From Streptomyces sp. WM6386 (lineage in GTDB: Bacteria; Actinomycetota; Actinomycetes; Streptomycetales; Streptomycetaceae), in NCBI RefSeq assembly GCF_000972385.1, contig NZ_JXTE01000007.1:1-64000 (forward strand): 64,000 bases of DNA. The letters are read 5' to 3'. Within the stretch, counting starts at the first letter, position 1. Each line of letters opens with the position of its first letter. The notes beneath the pieces were generated by a model. That model was not told the origin of the DNA and did not search any database. It worked only from the letters and a program-made list of their open reading frames with translations. A program made the translations under genes and the position numbers. This document shows positions 56,368 through 64,000 of the stretch, piece after piece.

Positions 56368-57591
56368 ATGACCGAGGAGACCAGCACGCTGACCGGCCAG
56401 GACCTGCCCGACGTACGGGACTGGCCCACCCTCGACCTCGACGGCACCGAGTTCGATCCGATCCTTGCCGACCTCATGCGAGAAGGGCCGCTGACCCGCA
56501 TCCGGCTGCCGTTCGGCGAGGGTTGGGCATGGCTGGCCACCCGCTACCAGGACGTCAGGGCCATCACCAACGATCCGCGCTTCGGCCGCACCGCGGGGAT
56601 GACCCGTCAGGTCACCCGGATCGCCCCGCACTTCAGTCCCCAGCCGGGCTCCCCGGCGTGGGCCGACCAGCCCGATCACAACCGGCTGCGCAAGACGGTG
56701 GCCGACGCGTTCACCGTGAGCGCCATGAAGCGGCTGCGGCCTCGCGCGCAGGAGATCCTGGACCCGCTGGTGGAGGGTGTCCTCCGGGACGGTCCGCCCG
56801 CCGATCTCGTCGAGCGGGTGCTGGAGCCCTTCCCGGTCGCCGTGATCTGCGAGGTCATGGGGGTGCCCGCCGCCGACCGGGAGCGGATGCACGCCTGGGC
56901 GGCACAGATCGTCTCCACCAAGGGCGGGGCCGAGGCTTCCGCGGAGGCCAAGAAGGGCATGTTCGGCTGGATCGCGGACACCGTCCGGGCGCGCGCCCAC
57001 AGCGAGGGTGACGACGTGTACTCGCGGATCGGCTCGGCCGTGCGGCGGGGCGAGATCAGCGAGGCGGAGGCGGTCGGGCTGGCCGCGCCGTTGCAGATCG
57101 GCGGTGAGGCCGTCACCCACAACTGCGGTCAGATGCTGTATCTGCTGCTCACCCGCCCCGAGTTGATGGAGAGGATGCGGGATCGGCCCGGGGAGCGCGG
57201 ACCCGTCCTCGACGAACTGCTCCGCTACATCCCGCACCGCTCCTCGGTCGGCCTGGCGCGGATCGCCCTGGAGGACGTCGACCTGCACGGGGTGCGGATC
57301 GGGGCGGGCGAGGCGGTCTACGTCTCCTACCTCGCCGCCAACCGCGACCCCGACGTCTTCCCGTCCCCCGACCGGATCGACGCCGACCGCGACCCCAACC
57401 CGCACCTCTCCTTCGGCAACGGCGCGCACTACTGCACCGGCGCCGTTCTCGCCCGGCTGCAGATCGAGCTGCTGGTCGACACCCTGCTCGACCGGCTGCC
57501 CGGTCTGCGCCTCGCGGTCCCGGCCGACCAGGTCCTCTGGCGCCGCAGGACCATGATCCGCGGACCCCGGACGCTCCCCGTGACCTGGTAG
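56368..57591 (+). CDS. Cytochrome P450
   Basis: The 407-residue class I bacterial P450 has heme ligand Cys356 in FGNGAHYCTGAVLA, ExxR in DELLRYIP, and helix C WADQPDHNRLRK. The I-helix reads IGGEAVT, so the usual acid-Thr pair is Glu-Ala, as in some biosynthetic P450s where the Thr is lost. No ferredoxin or biosynthetic genes are adjacent. Substrate is unknown. Confidence 0.92.
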   Translation: MTEETSTLTGQDLPDVRDWPTLDLDGTEFDPILADLMREGPLTRIRLPFGEGWAWLATRYQDVRAITNDPRFGRTAGMTRQVTRIAPHFSPQPGSPAWADQPDHNRLRKTVADAFTVSAMKRLRPRAQEILDPLVEGVLRDGPPADLVERVLEPFPVAVICEVMGVPAADRERMHAWAAQIVSTKGGAEASAEAKKGMFGWIADTVRARAHSEGDDVYSRIGSAVRRGEISEAEAVGLAAPLQIGGEAVTHNCGQMLYLLLTRPELMERMRDRPGERGPVLDELLRYIPHRSSVGLARIALEDVDLHGVRIGAGEAVYVSYLAANRDPDVFPSPDRIDADRDPNPHLSFGNGAHYCTGAVLARLQIELLVDTLLDRLPGLRLAVPADQVLWRRRTMIRGPRTLPVTW

Positions 57592-57611
57592 GCCGACCCT
57601 CGCAAGCGGGC

Positions 57612-58094
57612 TCAGACCCGCAGCCACTCCGTGACCACGACGTCCCCGCCCGCCCGCAGCCGCAGCGCGAAGGGACCGACGGGCGGCGCGTCGCCGGTGA
57701 AGCGGCCCATGTCGTCGGTGACCAGGGGCGCGGCCGCCTGCGGACCGGTGAGCACCTCGATCAGGGCCTGCTGGGGCGGCAGCACCTGCCCCAGCAGCTC
57801 CTGTCCGGTCACCTCGACGTCGACGGTGACCTCGCCCGCGCGGAAGGTCAGCATCCGCGGTGCGTCGACGGCTCCCCGCACCGGGATGGCGTCCACCACC
57901 GAGTCGAAGGTCAGCTCGGCGATGCGGGCGTCCAGGTCGTGCAACGCGTAGGCCGCCACGGCCATCTCCCGCAGCTGGGCAGGTACCGGATCGAGGATCG
58001 AGGCGGCCCGTCGGAGCTCCTCCTCCAGCAGATCGACGTCGAACTCCTCGCCGTCGTAGGCCTCTTCGTCGAAGTCGTCGTGCACGGTGCTCAC
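57612..58094 (-). CDS. Small protein coupled to the sigma factor
   Basis: The 160-residue protein is of unknown function. Residues 1-30 are strongly acidic (DDFDEEAYDGEEFDVD). The middle is helical and residues about 75-160 form a beta-rich domain ending GPFALRLRAGGDVVVTEWLRV. GTG at 58094 overlaps the sigma stop as GTGA. Translational coupling downstream of a sigma factor is the classic anti-sigma position. It has no ZAS motif or membrane helix. It may bind the sigma factor or be a substrate of the CHAT or S8 protease. Confidence 0.7.
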   Translation of the reverse strand: MSTVHDDFDEEAYDGEEFDVDLLEEELRRAASILDPVPAQLREMAVAAYALHDLDARIAELTFDSVVDAIPVRGAVDAPRMLTFRAGEVTVDVEVTGQELLGQVLPPQQALIEVLTGPQAAAPLVTDDMGRFTGDAPPVGPFALRLRAGGDVVVTEWLRV

Positions 58095-58666
58095 ACCGCC
58101 CCCCTTGCTTCCATGCGTGCCCGCAGCCGGCGCAGACAGCGCTGGCGCAGGGGTCCGATGCTGCCCACGGCGATGCCCAGAGCGGAGGAGACCTCCTGGT
58201 AGCTGGGCGGCGGTGAGGCCATCAGGATGCGCAGCAACTGCCGGCAGCGGTCGCCGAGTTCCTCGAACTCCTGCCACAGGTGACGGATCCGCTCGCTCTG
58301 CACGGCCGCCTCCTCGGAGTCGAGCAGCGACTGCTCGGGGGTGCGGTCCTCGCTGACCCGGTCGAGCAGCTGCGGATCGTCCGTGGGTGTCAGTCGCCTT
58401 AAGCTCTTGAGCACCTTCAGGCACTCATGCCGTGCGGTGCTCGCCAGCCACGAGCCGGCCTTCTGCGGTTCACGGATCCGGCCGAGATGCTGGGCGAAGC
58501 GGAACCACACCGTCTGGTACACCTCGTGCGCGTCGGCGTCGGACAGCCGGTGCGCGCGCACGACGGACCACACCAGTGGGCTCAGCCCTTCCACGAGCGC
58601 CTTCCAGGCCGCCGCGTCACCGTCGACGGCGGACTGGACCAGCGCGCCGACATCTGCTCGGTCCAC
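58091..58666 (-). CDS. ECF-type sigma-70 family sigma factor
   Basis: The 191-residue sigma factor has region 2 at about 15-85 (HEVYQTVWFRFAQHLGRI, then WLASTARHECLKVL) and region 4 at about 135-185 (YQEVSSALGIAVGSIGPLRQ). GTG at 58666 follows GAGGGG; ATG at 58690 is an alternative. It lies 59 bases after the S8 protease gene and is coupled to the 160-residue gene. It probably directs expression of this protease module or a stress regulon. Confidence 0.9.
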   Translation of the reverse strand: MDRADVGALVQSAVDGDAAAWKALVEGLSPLVWSVVRAHRLSDADAHEVYQTVWFRFAQHLGRIREPQKAGSWLASTARHECLKVLKSLRRLTPTDDPQLLDRVSEDRTPEQSLLDSEEAAVQSERIRHLWQEFEELGDRCRQLLRILMASPPPSYQEVSSALGIAVGSIGPLRQRCLRRLRARMEARGAV

Positions 58667-58725
58667 GGCCCCACCCCTCGTGTACGGCATGTCATCGTAC
58701 GCCGTGACGGGGGCGAGTTCGGCCC

Positions 58726-60144
58726 TCACAGTTGTACAGCCGTGCTCGGGCGCCAGGTCGGCGGAATGAGCGCGGTGACGTGCGCCCCTCGCACCTCCGC
58801 GAACTCGGTGTTGGCCGCGATCAGTTGCTGCCGGGCGGCCCGCGGGTCGCCCTCCTTGTTGGCGGTCATGTACGCGGCCACCATGCCGGCGGCGGCAGGG
58901 GTGGCGAAGGAGGTGCCGCTCCAGTGCGCGAAGCCGTCGAACATCACCTGGTCCGGCTTGGCGGGGGTGCCGTCCTCGCTCAACACGCCCGCGTGACGGG
59001 GGTGCTGGCAGGTGCACAGGTAGCCGAAGTGGAAGCGGCAGGCCTCGTACGTGGAGTGCTGGTACACGTACGGGATCGGGGCGTCGAAGCCGGTGAGGGT
59101 GCTGGTGAGGCGCTCACCGGGGGCGTAGGCGTTGACCCAGGAGCCGTGGTTGCTGAAGCAGGCGCCGTGGTCACCGTCGGTGCGCAGCGCGCCGATCGAC
59201 AGGACCGAGCCCGCGTAGTCGGGCAGCGAGGCGTAGGCGGCAGGCCAGAAGGGCGTGGCGCTGGCATTGTTGCCGGCCGCGGCGACCAGCAGGGTGCGCT
59301 GCTGCCGGAGTTCCCTCATGAAGGCGTCCACGCCGAGCAGGCCGTCGGTGCGGCCGTTGGAGGTGCCCGCGGAGAGGCTGATGATTTCGGGCCAGCCGCC
59401 CTCGTCGACCGCGGCGAACAGGGCCTCGCCGAAGTCGGATTCGAGGATGGCGCCTGCGTCGTTGAGGGTGCTGCGCACGGTGATGTCCGTGTTGGGCGCG
59501 ATGGCCGCGAGTATCCCGGCGATGAAGGTGCCGTGGCCGACGTACTGGAGCAGGTTGCCCTGCGCGTCGGTCTCGGAGCCGTGCAGGTCGCCCTGGACGT
59601 GGCCCAGCAGCGGGACGAGCCGGTGGTCGTGGGTGAGACCGTTGTCGATGACGAGGACGCCCACGGCGGTGTCCGCGTCGTAACCCGCCTCGGCGGGGGC
59701 CGGGTTGGTGCCCTGGTTGAGCGGGGCGGGCACGGGCTCGTCGCCCGGACAGGAGTTCACCGCGATCGACACCACGTGGTTGCGGCTGACGAGACGGCGT
59801 CCGGCGCGTCCCTCCGGCTCGCGCATGGCGCGCAGGGCGTTGGCGACCGCCCGGTCGGCGCGCCGGTCGCCGTGGCCGGGGTCACCGACCTCGATTCGGG
59901 TGATGCCGGAGCGGTTGGTCTGCGGCCCGGCCCGGCGCACCTGGTCGCCGCTCAGACCGGTCGCGGCGGTGAAGTGGGTACGCACGGTGTCCTCGACGAG
60001 TGCCGCCTCCTCACCGTCCCTGGCGAGTACCACACCCTTCTCGTAGATGAACTCGGCCGAATCGTCGGGCCCCAGTGCCAGGGCGACGTCGGGCATCGAA
60101 CGTTGGATCTGGTCGAACTGCTCGGTGAATCGCTGTGGTGCCAT
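58726..60144 (-). CDS. Subtilisin-like S8 peptidase without signal peptide
   Basis: The 472-residue protein has the catalytic triad Asp167 (VLVIDNG), His204 (GHGTFIAG) and Ser412 (GTSFATP) with the Asn of AAAGNNAS. The first 160 residues are a non-secretory domain. No signal peptide, so it is cytosolic. Six Cys occur, including CLYTC-type YLCTCQHPRH. GGAGG seven bases before the ATG at 60144. It is divergent from the CHAT protease gene and upstream of the sigma factor gene. It may be a proteolytic effector or processing enzyme of the module. Confidence 0.92.
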   Translation of the reverse strand: MAPQRFTEQFDQIQRSMPDVALALGPDDSAEFIYEKGVVLARDGEEAALVEDTVRTHFTAATGLSGDQVRRAGPQTNRSGITRIEVGDPGHGDRRADRAVANALRAMREPEGRAGRRLVSRNHVVSIAVNSCPGDEPVPAPLNQGTNPAPAEAGYDADTAVGVLVIDNGLTHDHRLVPLLGHVQGDLHGSETDAQGNLLQYVGHGTFIAGILAAIAPNTDITVRSTLNDAGAILESDFGEALFAAVDEGGWPEIISLSAGTSNGRTDGLLGVDAFMRELRQQRTLLVAAAGNNASATPFWPAAYASLPDYAGSVLSIGALRTDGDHGACFSNHGSWVNAYAPGERLTSTLTGFDAPIPYVYQHSTYEACRFHFGYLCTCQHPRHAGVLSEDGTPAKPDQVMFDGFAHWSGTSFATPAAAGMVAAYMTANKEGDPRAARQQLIAANTEFAEVRGAHVTALIPPTWRPSTAVQL

Positions 60145-60205
60145 GGCGTGTCCTCCCACTGGGCGGTGGTCGTCAGTCAGAGTCGCGGGGCCGTTGATTG
60201 ATACA

Positions 60206-60225
60206 GCGCCAAACCTGTGTGGCGC
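60206..60225. promoter_or_regulatory. Inverted repeat in the S8/CHAT divergent promoter
   Basis: GCGCCA (60206-60211) and TGGCGC (60220-60225) flank eight bases, 28 bases upstream of the CHAT start and 62 bases from the S8 start. A TTGATT element lies just upstream. Its position allows control of both genes. Confidence 0.5.
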
Positions 60226-60252
60226 GCTACCCGGAGCACTACCATCCGTTGA

Positions 60253-62856
60253 GTGACGGCGAGAAGCGACTCGGTTCTCGAACTGCTGCCCATGGTGTTC
60301 GCCGCCCCCAACCAGGCGCTGGCGAGGGCGGAAGAGGTACTCGGCTCCGATCCCCTACCGCTGCACGCCTCCATCGCCCACCAGGTCATCGGCATCTGGC
60401 AACGGGACTGGGGCGACCTGAGGATCGCGCTGGAGCATCTGCGGCGCGCCCGCGATCTCGCGGCGCGCGCGGAGTCGGCCGACCGCGAGGCGGATGTGCT
60501 GGCCGCGCTCGGTGTGGCGCTGGTGCACGCGGGCCGGACCCGGGAGGGCCTGGACGCGCTGGAGCGGGGTGTCGCGATCGGCAGCGGACACACCCGCGCG
60601 CGCGTCCTGTTCCGCCGCGCCTTCGCCTCGTGGGTCCTCGGCCGGCACCGGGAGGCGCTGGAGGACGTCCGCCGGGCGATCCCCGTGCTGCGGCAGGCGG
60701 ACGATGTGATCTGGACCGCGCGGGCGCTCACCCTGCGCGCGACCGTGCATCTGGCGCTGGGCGCGGTGGAGCGGGCGGACGCCGACTTCACCGCGGCCGA
60801 GGCGCTGTGGGACACCACCGGGCAGGATCACGACAAGGCCGACGTGGTGGAGAGCCGGGGTCTGGCCGCGTTCCGGTCCGGGAACGTCCCGGTCGCGCTG
60901 CGGCTGCTGGACGAGGCCGAGGAGCGGTACGCCAAGCTCGGCACGCCGTCCTTCATGCTCTACATCCGGCGCTGCGAGGTTCTGATGGCCGCCGGGCTCG
61001 TCCCGGAGGCGCTGGCCGAGGCGGACGCGGCGATCGGGGTGCTCGACCGGATCGGCGGACAGTCCACCCGCAAGGCGGAGCTGCTGCTGGCCGCCGCGCG
61101 CGCCGCCCGCCTCGCCGGCGATCCCCATACGGCGATCGCGCGTGCCGCGCTCGCGGTGCGGCTGTTCGCCGCGCAGCGGCGCCCCTGGTGGGAGACGCAT
61201 GCCCGGCTGGTGCTGATCGAGGCGCGGGTCATGGCCGGGCGTGGTTCGGGGCGGCTGGTCGCCGACGCGGCCCAAGTGGCCGAGCGGCTGGCCTCGTTCG
61301 GCGCACCGGCCGCACCGGAGGCCTCGTTGCTCGCGGGCCGGATCGCGCTCGGGCTTGGCTGGACGGCCGACGCGGAACGGCATCTGGCCGTCGCCGCCCG
61401 CAGCAGACACAGCGGTCCGCCGCTGGCCCGGATGACGGGCTGGGCGGCACAGGCGCTTCGGGCCCGGGCTGCCGGGTCGGGGCGGGGCGTGCTGGAGGCC
61501 TGCCGGCACGGCCTGGACGTGCTCGACGATCACCGGATGACGCTGGGCGCCGCCGAGTTGCGGGCCCGGGCCACCGCCCAGGGTGCCGAACTCGCCGCCA
61601 TGGCCCAGCAGGCCAGTCTCGACTCCGGACCGCGCCGGCTGCTGGTGTGGAGCGAGCGCTGGCGGGCCACCGCGCTGTCCACGCCGCCCACCCGTCCGCC
61701 GGCCGATCCGACGCTCCTGGGCGATCTGACCGCGTTCCGCGTGATCGCGGCCCGTGCGGAGGAGGCCCGCATGGAGGGCCGTCCCGTGCCGGCGCTGGAT
61801 CGCGAACAGCGCCGCCTGGAGCGGGAGATCCGCTCGCGGACCCTGCACATCCGCGGGGACGCACCCGGCTACGGCAGCCGGTTCGATCCGGCGAGGCTGC
61901 TGGAGCGGCTGGGGGACGGGATACGTCTGGTCGAACTCGCCGTGCTGGACGGGCGCGTCCAGGTGCTGCTGTGCGGGCAGGGGCGGGTGCGGCGGTTCGA
62001 GGCGGGGCTGCTGGCGGACGCGGTGACCGAGGCCGAGCATGTGCAGGCGGGGCTGCGGCGGCTGGCCCACCCCGGGGCGGAGGCACGGCTTCCGCTGGTG
62101 GCGGAGGCGGGGCGCCGTCTGGAGGAGCTGTTGCTCGGTCCGGCGGCGGCGCAGCTCGGGTCCGGCCCGGTCGTCGTCGTCCCCCCGGGCCGGCTGCACC
62201 GGGTGCCGTGGGCGCTGCTGCCGTCGCTGCGGGAGCGGGTGCTCAGCGTGTCCCCGTCGGCGAGCGGCTGGCTGCGGGCCCGGGAGACCGAGCCGCCGCC
62301 CGGTGGACGCCAGGTGCTGGTGCGGGGGCCGGGGCTGGCGACCGAGGGCGCCGAGGTGCCCGAACTGGCGGACCGGTACGGCGGGTCGACGGTGCTGGAG
62401 GACGACGACGCGCGCGTGCCGCGGGTGCTGGAGGAGCTCGACGGGGCCGCTCTCGCGCACATCGCCGCGCACGGCACGTTCCGGGCCGACAGCCCGCTCT
62501 TCTCGTCGCTGCGGATGGCGGACGGCCCGCTCATCGTGCACGACTTCGAGCGGCTGGACCGCAGCCCGTACCGGATCATCCTGTCCTGCTGCGACACCGC
62601 CCGCTTCGCGTCGGTCGGAGCCGACGAGCTGCTCGGCCTGGTCACCGCGCTGCTGCCGCTGGGCACCGCGGGCGTGGTGGCGTGCACGGCGCCCGTCAAC
62701 GACGCGGCGGTGGTGCCGCTGATGCTCGCGCTGCACAAGGGGCTCGACGCGGGGCTGTCCCTTGCGGAGGCGCTGCGCGACGCGCGGGCCGCGCTGCCCG
62801 GGGACGCCACGCATCAGGCCACGGGGTGGGCGTTCTCGGCGTTCGGTGCGGCGTGA
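60253..62856 (+). CDS. TPR-CHAT caspase-like protease
   Basis: The 867-residue protein has about 530 residues of TPR-like helical repeats (LDALERGVAIGSGHTRARVL; ALEDVRRAIPVL). A C-terminal CHAT domain (about 560-865) follows with catalytic His740 (HIAAHGTFRADSPL) and Cys780 (IILSCCDTAR). CHAT enzymes are separase/caspase-like. In type III-E CRISPR a TPR-CHAT protease cuts a partner that controls a sigma factor. GTG start. Divergent from S8-sigma-small protein, it likely forms one proteolytic signalling unit with them. Confidence 0.92.
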   Translation: MTARSDSVLELLPMVFAAPNQALARAEEVLGSDPLPLHASIAHQVIGIWQRDWGDLRIALEHLRRARDLAARAESADREADVLAALGVALVHAGRTREGLDALERGVAIGSGHTRARVLFRRAFASWVLGRHREALEDVRRAIPVLRQADDVIWTARALTLRATVHLALGAVERADADFTAAEALWDTTGQDHDKADVVESRGLAAFRSGNVPVALRLLDEAEERYAKLGTPSFMLYIRRCEVLMAAGLVPEALAEADAAIGVLDRIGGQSTRKAELLLAAARAARLAGDPHTAIARAALAVRLFAAQRRPWWETHARLVLIEARVMAGRGSGRLVADAAQVAERLASFGAPAAPEASLLAGRIALGLGWTADAERHLAVAARSRHSGPPLARMTGWAAQALRARAAGSGRGVLEACRHGLDVLDDHRMTLGAAELRARATAQGAELAAMAQQASLDSGPRRLLVWSERWRATALSTPPTRPPADPTLLGDLTAFRVIAARAEEARMEGRPVPALDREQRRLEREIRSRTLHIRGDAPGYGSRFDPARLLERLGDGIRLVELAVLDGRVQVLLCGQGRVRRFEAGLLADAVTEAEHVQAGLRRLAHPGAEARLPLVAEAGRRLEELLLGPAAAQLGSGPVVVVPPGRLHRVPWALLPSLRERVLSVSPSASGWLRARETEPPPGGRQVLVRGPGLATEGAEVPELADRYGGSTVLEDDDARVPRVLEELDGAALAHIAAHGTFRADSPLFSSLRMADGPLIVHDFERLDRSPYRIILSCCDTARFASVGADELLGLVTALLPLGTAGVVACTAPVNDAAVVPLMLALHKGLDAGLSLAEALRDARAALPGDATHQATGWAFSAFGAA

Positions 62857-63088
62857 CGCTCCGCGGGCCGAGCGGTGTGGGCGCCCGGCCCCGCGCGGGC
62901 CGGGCGACGGCGGGCCGGCGCCCTGCAAGATGAGACGCTCCGCGGGCCAAGAGGCGGCGGCTCGGCGCCCCGGCGGGCCGAGCGATGGCGGGCCGACGCC
63001 GCGCGGGCACGCGATGGCCGCCTGACGCCCGCCCCGCAGGCCGAGCGACGGCGGCCCGACACCTGCGGGCACGGTGTGGCGGCCTGAC
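62855..63088. repeat. Degenerate tandem repeat of about 30 bases
   Basis: About seven diverged units resemble CGGCGGGCCGAGCGATGGCG followed by GGCCGACGCC (clear copy 62970-63000). Spacer lengths vary from 28 to 47 bases. There is no ORF with a ribosome binding site in it. It fills the gap between the convergent CHAT and LuxR genes. Confidence 0.65.
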
Positions 63089-63111
63089 CCCTCCCCCGAT
63101 CACGGGGGTCA
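63085..63111. terminator. Hairpin terminator between convergent genes
   Basis: TGACCCC (63085-63091) pairs with GGGGTCA (63105-63111), and a nested CCCCC/GGGGG pairing is also possible. It lies after the CHAT gene and 23 bases beyond the LuxR stop. Confidence 0.65.
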
Positions 63112-63133
63112 GACCGCCGGTCCGTGGGCCGGC

Positions 63134-64000
63134 TCAGGCCGGCTGTGCGTCGGGCAGTTCCACGAGCCACGGCAGTGCGCCCCGGCCACCCGCGCCGAGC
63201 CGGGCGTACGCGCTGTAGAGGTGGTTGCCGACGGTGCGGATGGACAGGGTCAGCTTCTCGGCGATCTGCCGGTTGCTGAGGCCGGCGGCCGCGAGGGTGA
63301 CGATCTGCCGCTGGCGGGCGGTGAGTTCACCGAGGACGAGACCGGACAGAGCCGGGGTGCGGGCCCCCTGGCAGCGGCGTGCCAGGGCGACCGCACGGGT
63401 GCGTGAGGTGCGGGCGGCCCGGGGGTCACTGTGGACGTGCACGGCCTGGGCACAGGCCTCGGCGGCGAAGAGCAGGAACCCCCGTTCCTCCAGCCGCTCG
63501 GCCACCCGGTCCAGGGCGGGTCCGTCGGCGCGGGCGAGCGCGTCGGCGTGCAGGGCGAACACGTCGACCCGGGCCGGGACCCGCTCGTCCATGGACACGG
63601 CGCGGCGGCCCCACCGCGGCCCGTCTCCCGGCGCCGGCATGCCGGCGTGCCGATCCCGGTCGGGCCCGACGTCGCGCGTGAGCACATCGGTGCCCTCCCC
63701 CGGCGCAGCGGCCTCCTCCCACCCGAGCGGCCCCGCATCGGCCGACCTGCCGGGTGCGCCCAGGCGTACGGCGTCGTAGGTGCGGCTGACCGCTTCGAGG
63801 GCCGTGTCGAGGTCGCCGCGGGCGGCCGCGCGCCAGGCCTCCGCGCGGGGGCCCGCGTCCAGGTCGGTGTCCGCGAGTTCGCCGGACTGCAGGACGGCCA
63901 GGGCGAGTTCGGCACGGCAGGACGCATCGCCCGCCGTGTCCCGCAGCCCCTCCCTCGCCCAGGCCGCCGCCTCCCGCAGCTCTCCGCGCAGCCGTGCGAA
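63134..64000 (-). CDS. LuxR-family transcriptional regulator, 5' end outside window
   Basis: The 3' part of a larger regulator: the frame is open without stop from 64000 to 63134 (288 residues). The N-terminal part in the window is Ala/Arg-rich and helical (ELREAAAWAREGLRDTAG; GDLDTALEAVSRTYDAVRLG), as in LAL-type or TPR-type regulators. The C-terminal LuxR HTH is ELTARQRQIVTLAAAGLSNR followed by QIAEKLTLSIRTVGNHLYSA. A GTG at 63685 could start a shorter protein, but there is no binding site there. Ligand and targets unknown. Confidence 0.85.
   Translation of the reverse strand, partial: FARLRGELREAAAWAREGLRDTAGDASCRAELALAVLQSGELADTDLDAGPRAEAWRAAARGDLDTALEAVSRTYDAVRLGAPGRSADAGPLGWEEAAAPGEGTDVLTRDVGPDRDRHAGMPAPGDGPRWGRRAVSMDERVPARVDVFALHADALARADGPALDRVAERLEERGFLLFAAEACAQAVHVHSDPRAARTSRTRAVALARRCQGARTPALSGLVLGELTARQRQIVTLAAAGLSNRQIAEKLTLSIRTVGNHLYSAYARLGAGGRGALPWLVELPDAQPA

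Noticed and set aside
62855..63088. CRISPR array
   Set aside because: Units are diverged, spacings irregular, and there are no cas genes.
63134..63685. A complete 183-residue LuxR protein starting at GTG 63685
   Set aside because: The frame is open to the window edge with coding-like composition and there is no binding site at 63685, so the gene is longer and truncated by the window.

Overview
The window is chromosomal DNA of a Streptomyces or a very close relative. It is extremely GC-rich, with G/C at almost every third codon position and many GTG starts behind GGAG-type ribosome binding sites. It also has Tat-exported glycosidases, an Rpf-like muralytic protein, a monomeric isocitrate dehydrogenase, GlgC with an actinobacterial GlgA, a wax-ester/triacylglycerol synthase, DUF5302, DUF5713 and DUF6777 proteins, and extragenic palindromes of the streptomycete kind. 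I see no phage, plasmid, transposase, CRISPR, rRNA or tRNA gene.

Layout. 0-5 kb: a PAS-GAF-PP2C-HATPase regulator, a DUF6777 lipoprotein and a lipase maturation factor. 4.9-13.7 kb: an eight-gene, translationally coupled operon (importer of three genes, L-fuconate dehydratase, two dehydrogenases, mutarotase, lactonase) with a divergent GntR/FCD regulator. I read it as non-phosphorylative L-fucose catabolism. 14.1-16.1 kb: a papain-like cysteine protease, a downstream protein that shares the protease's C-terminal domain, and a convergent chagasin-type (I42) inhibitor. 16.2-22.2 kb: an alpha/beta-hydrolase lipoprotein, a GH29 alpha-L-fucosidase, a GH20 beta-N-acetylhexosaminidase and an amidase. 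22.3-31.7 kb: a 57-residue protein with GNAT and SMI1/KNR4 genes, a degenerate HD-domain gene, two SDRs, WS/DGAT, glgC, glgA and a FhuF-like protein. 31.9-41.5 kb: an EamA transporter, the Rpf-LysM-M23 hydrolase, gnd, small genes, panD and a GH2 beta-galactosidase with an inserted LamG domain. 41.7-48.6 kb: an ABC exporter under a SoxR-type promoter, an LPG-synthase-like membrane protein, and an FGGY kinase/GlpA-like/FAD oxidoreductase operon with a 22-codon coupled mini-ORF. 48.9-57.6 kb: a conserved unknown, an APC permease, an MscS channel, isocitrate dehydrogenase, DUF5713, an N-formylglutamate amidohydrolase-like protein and a P450. 57.6-62.9 kb: a TPR-CHAT caspase-like protease divergent from a cytosolic subtilisin, a sigma factor and a coupled small protein. 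63.1-64 kb: a LuxR-type regulator cut by the window end.

How the genes work together. The secreted fucosidase and hexosaminidase could release fucose and N-acetylhexosamines outside the cell. The fucose operon would import fucose and convert it to a 2-keto-3-deoxy-fuconate-derived diketo acid. No enzyme that cleaves this last intermediate is in the window. The most promising undescribed systems are the protease/partner/chagasin cassette and the CHAT-subtilisin-sigma cassette. Both look like cytoplasmic protease circuits with built-in control.
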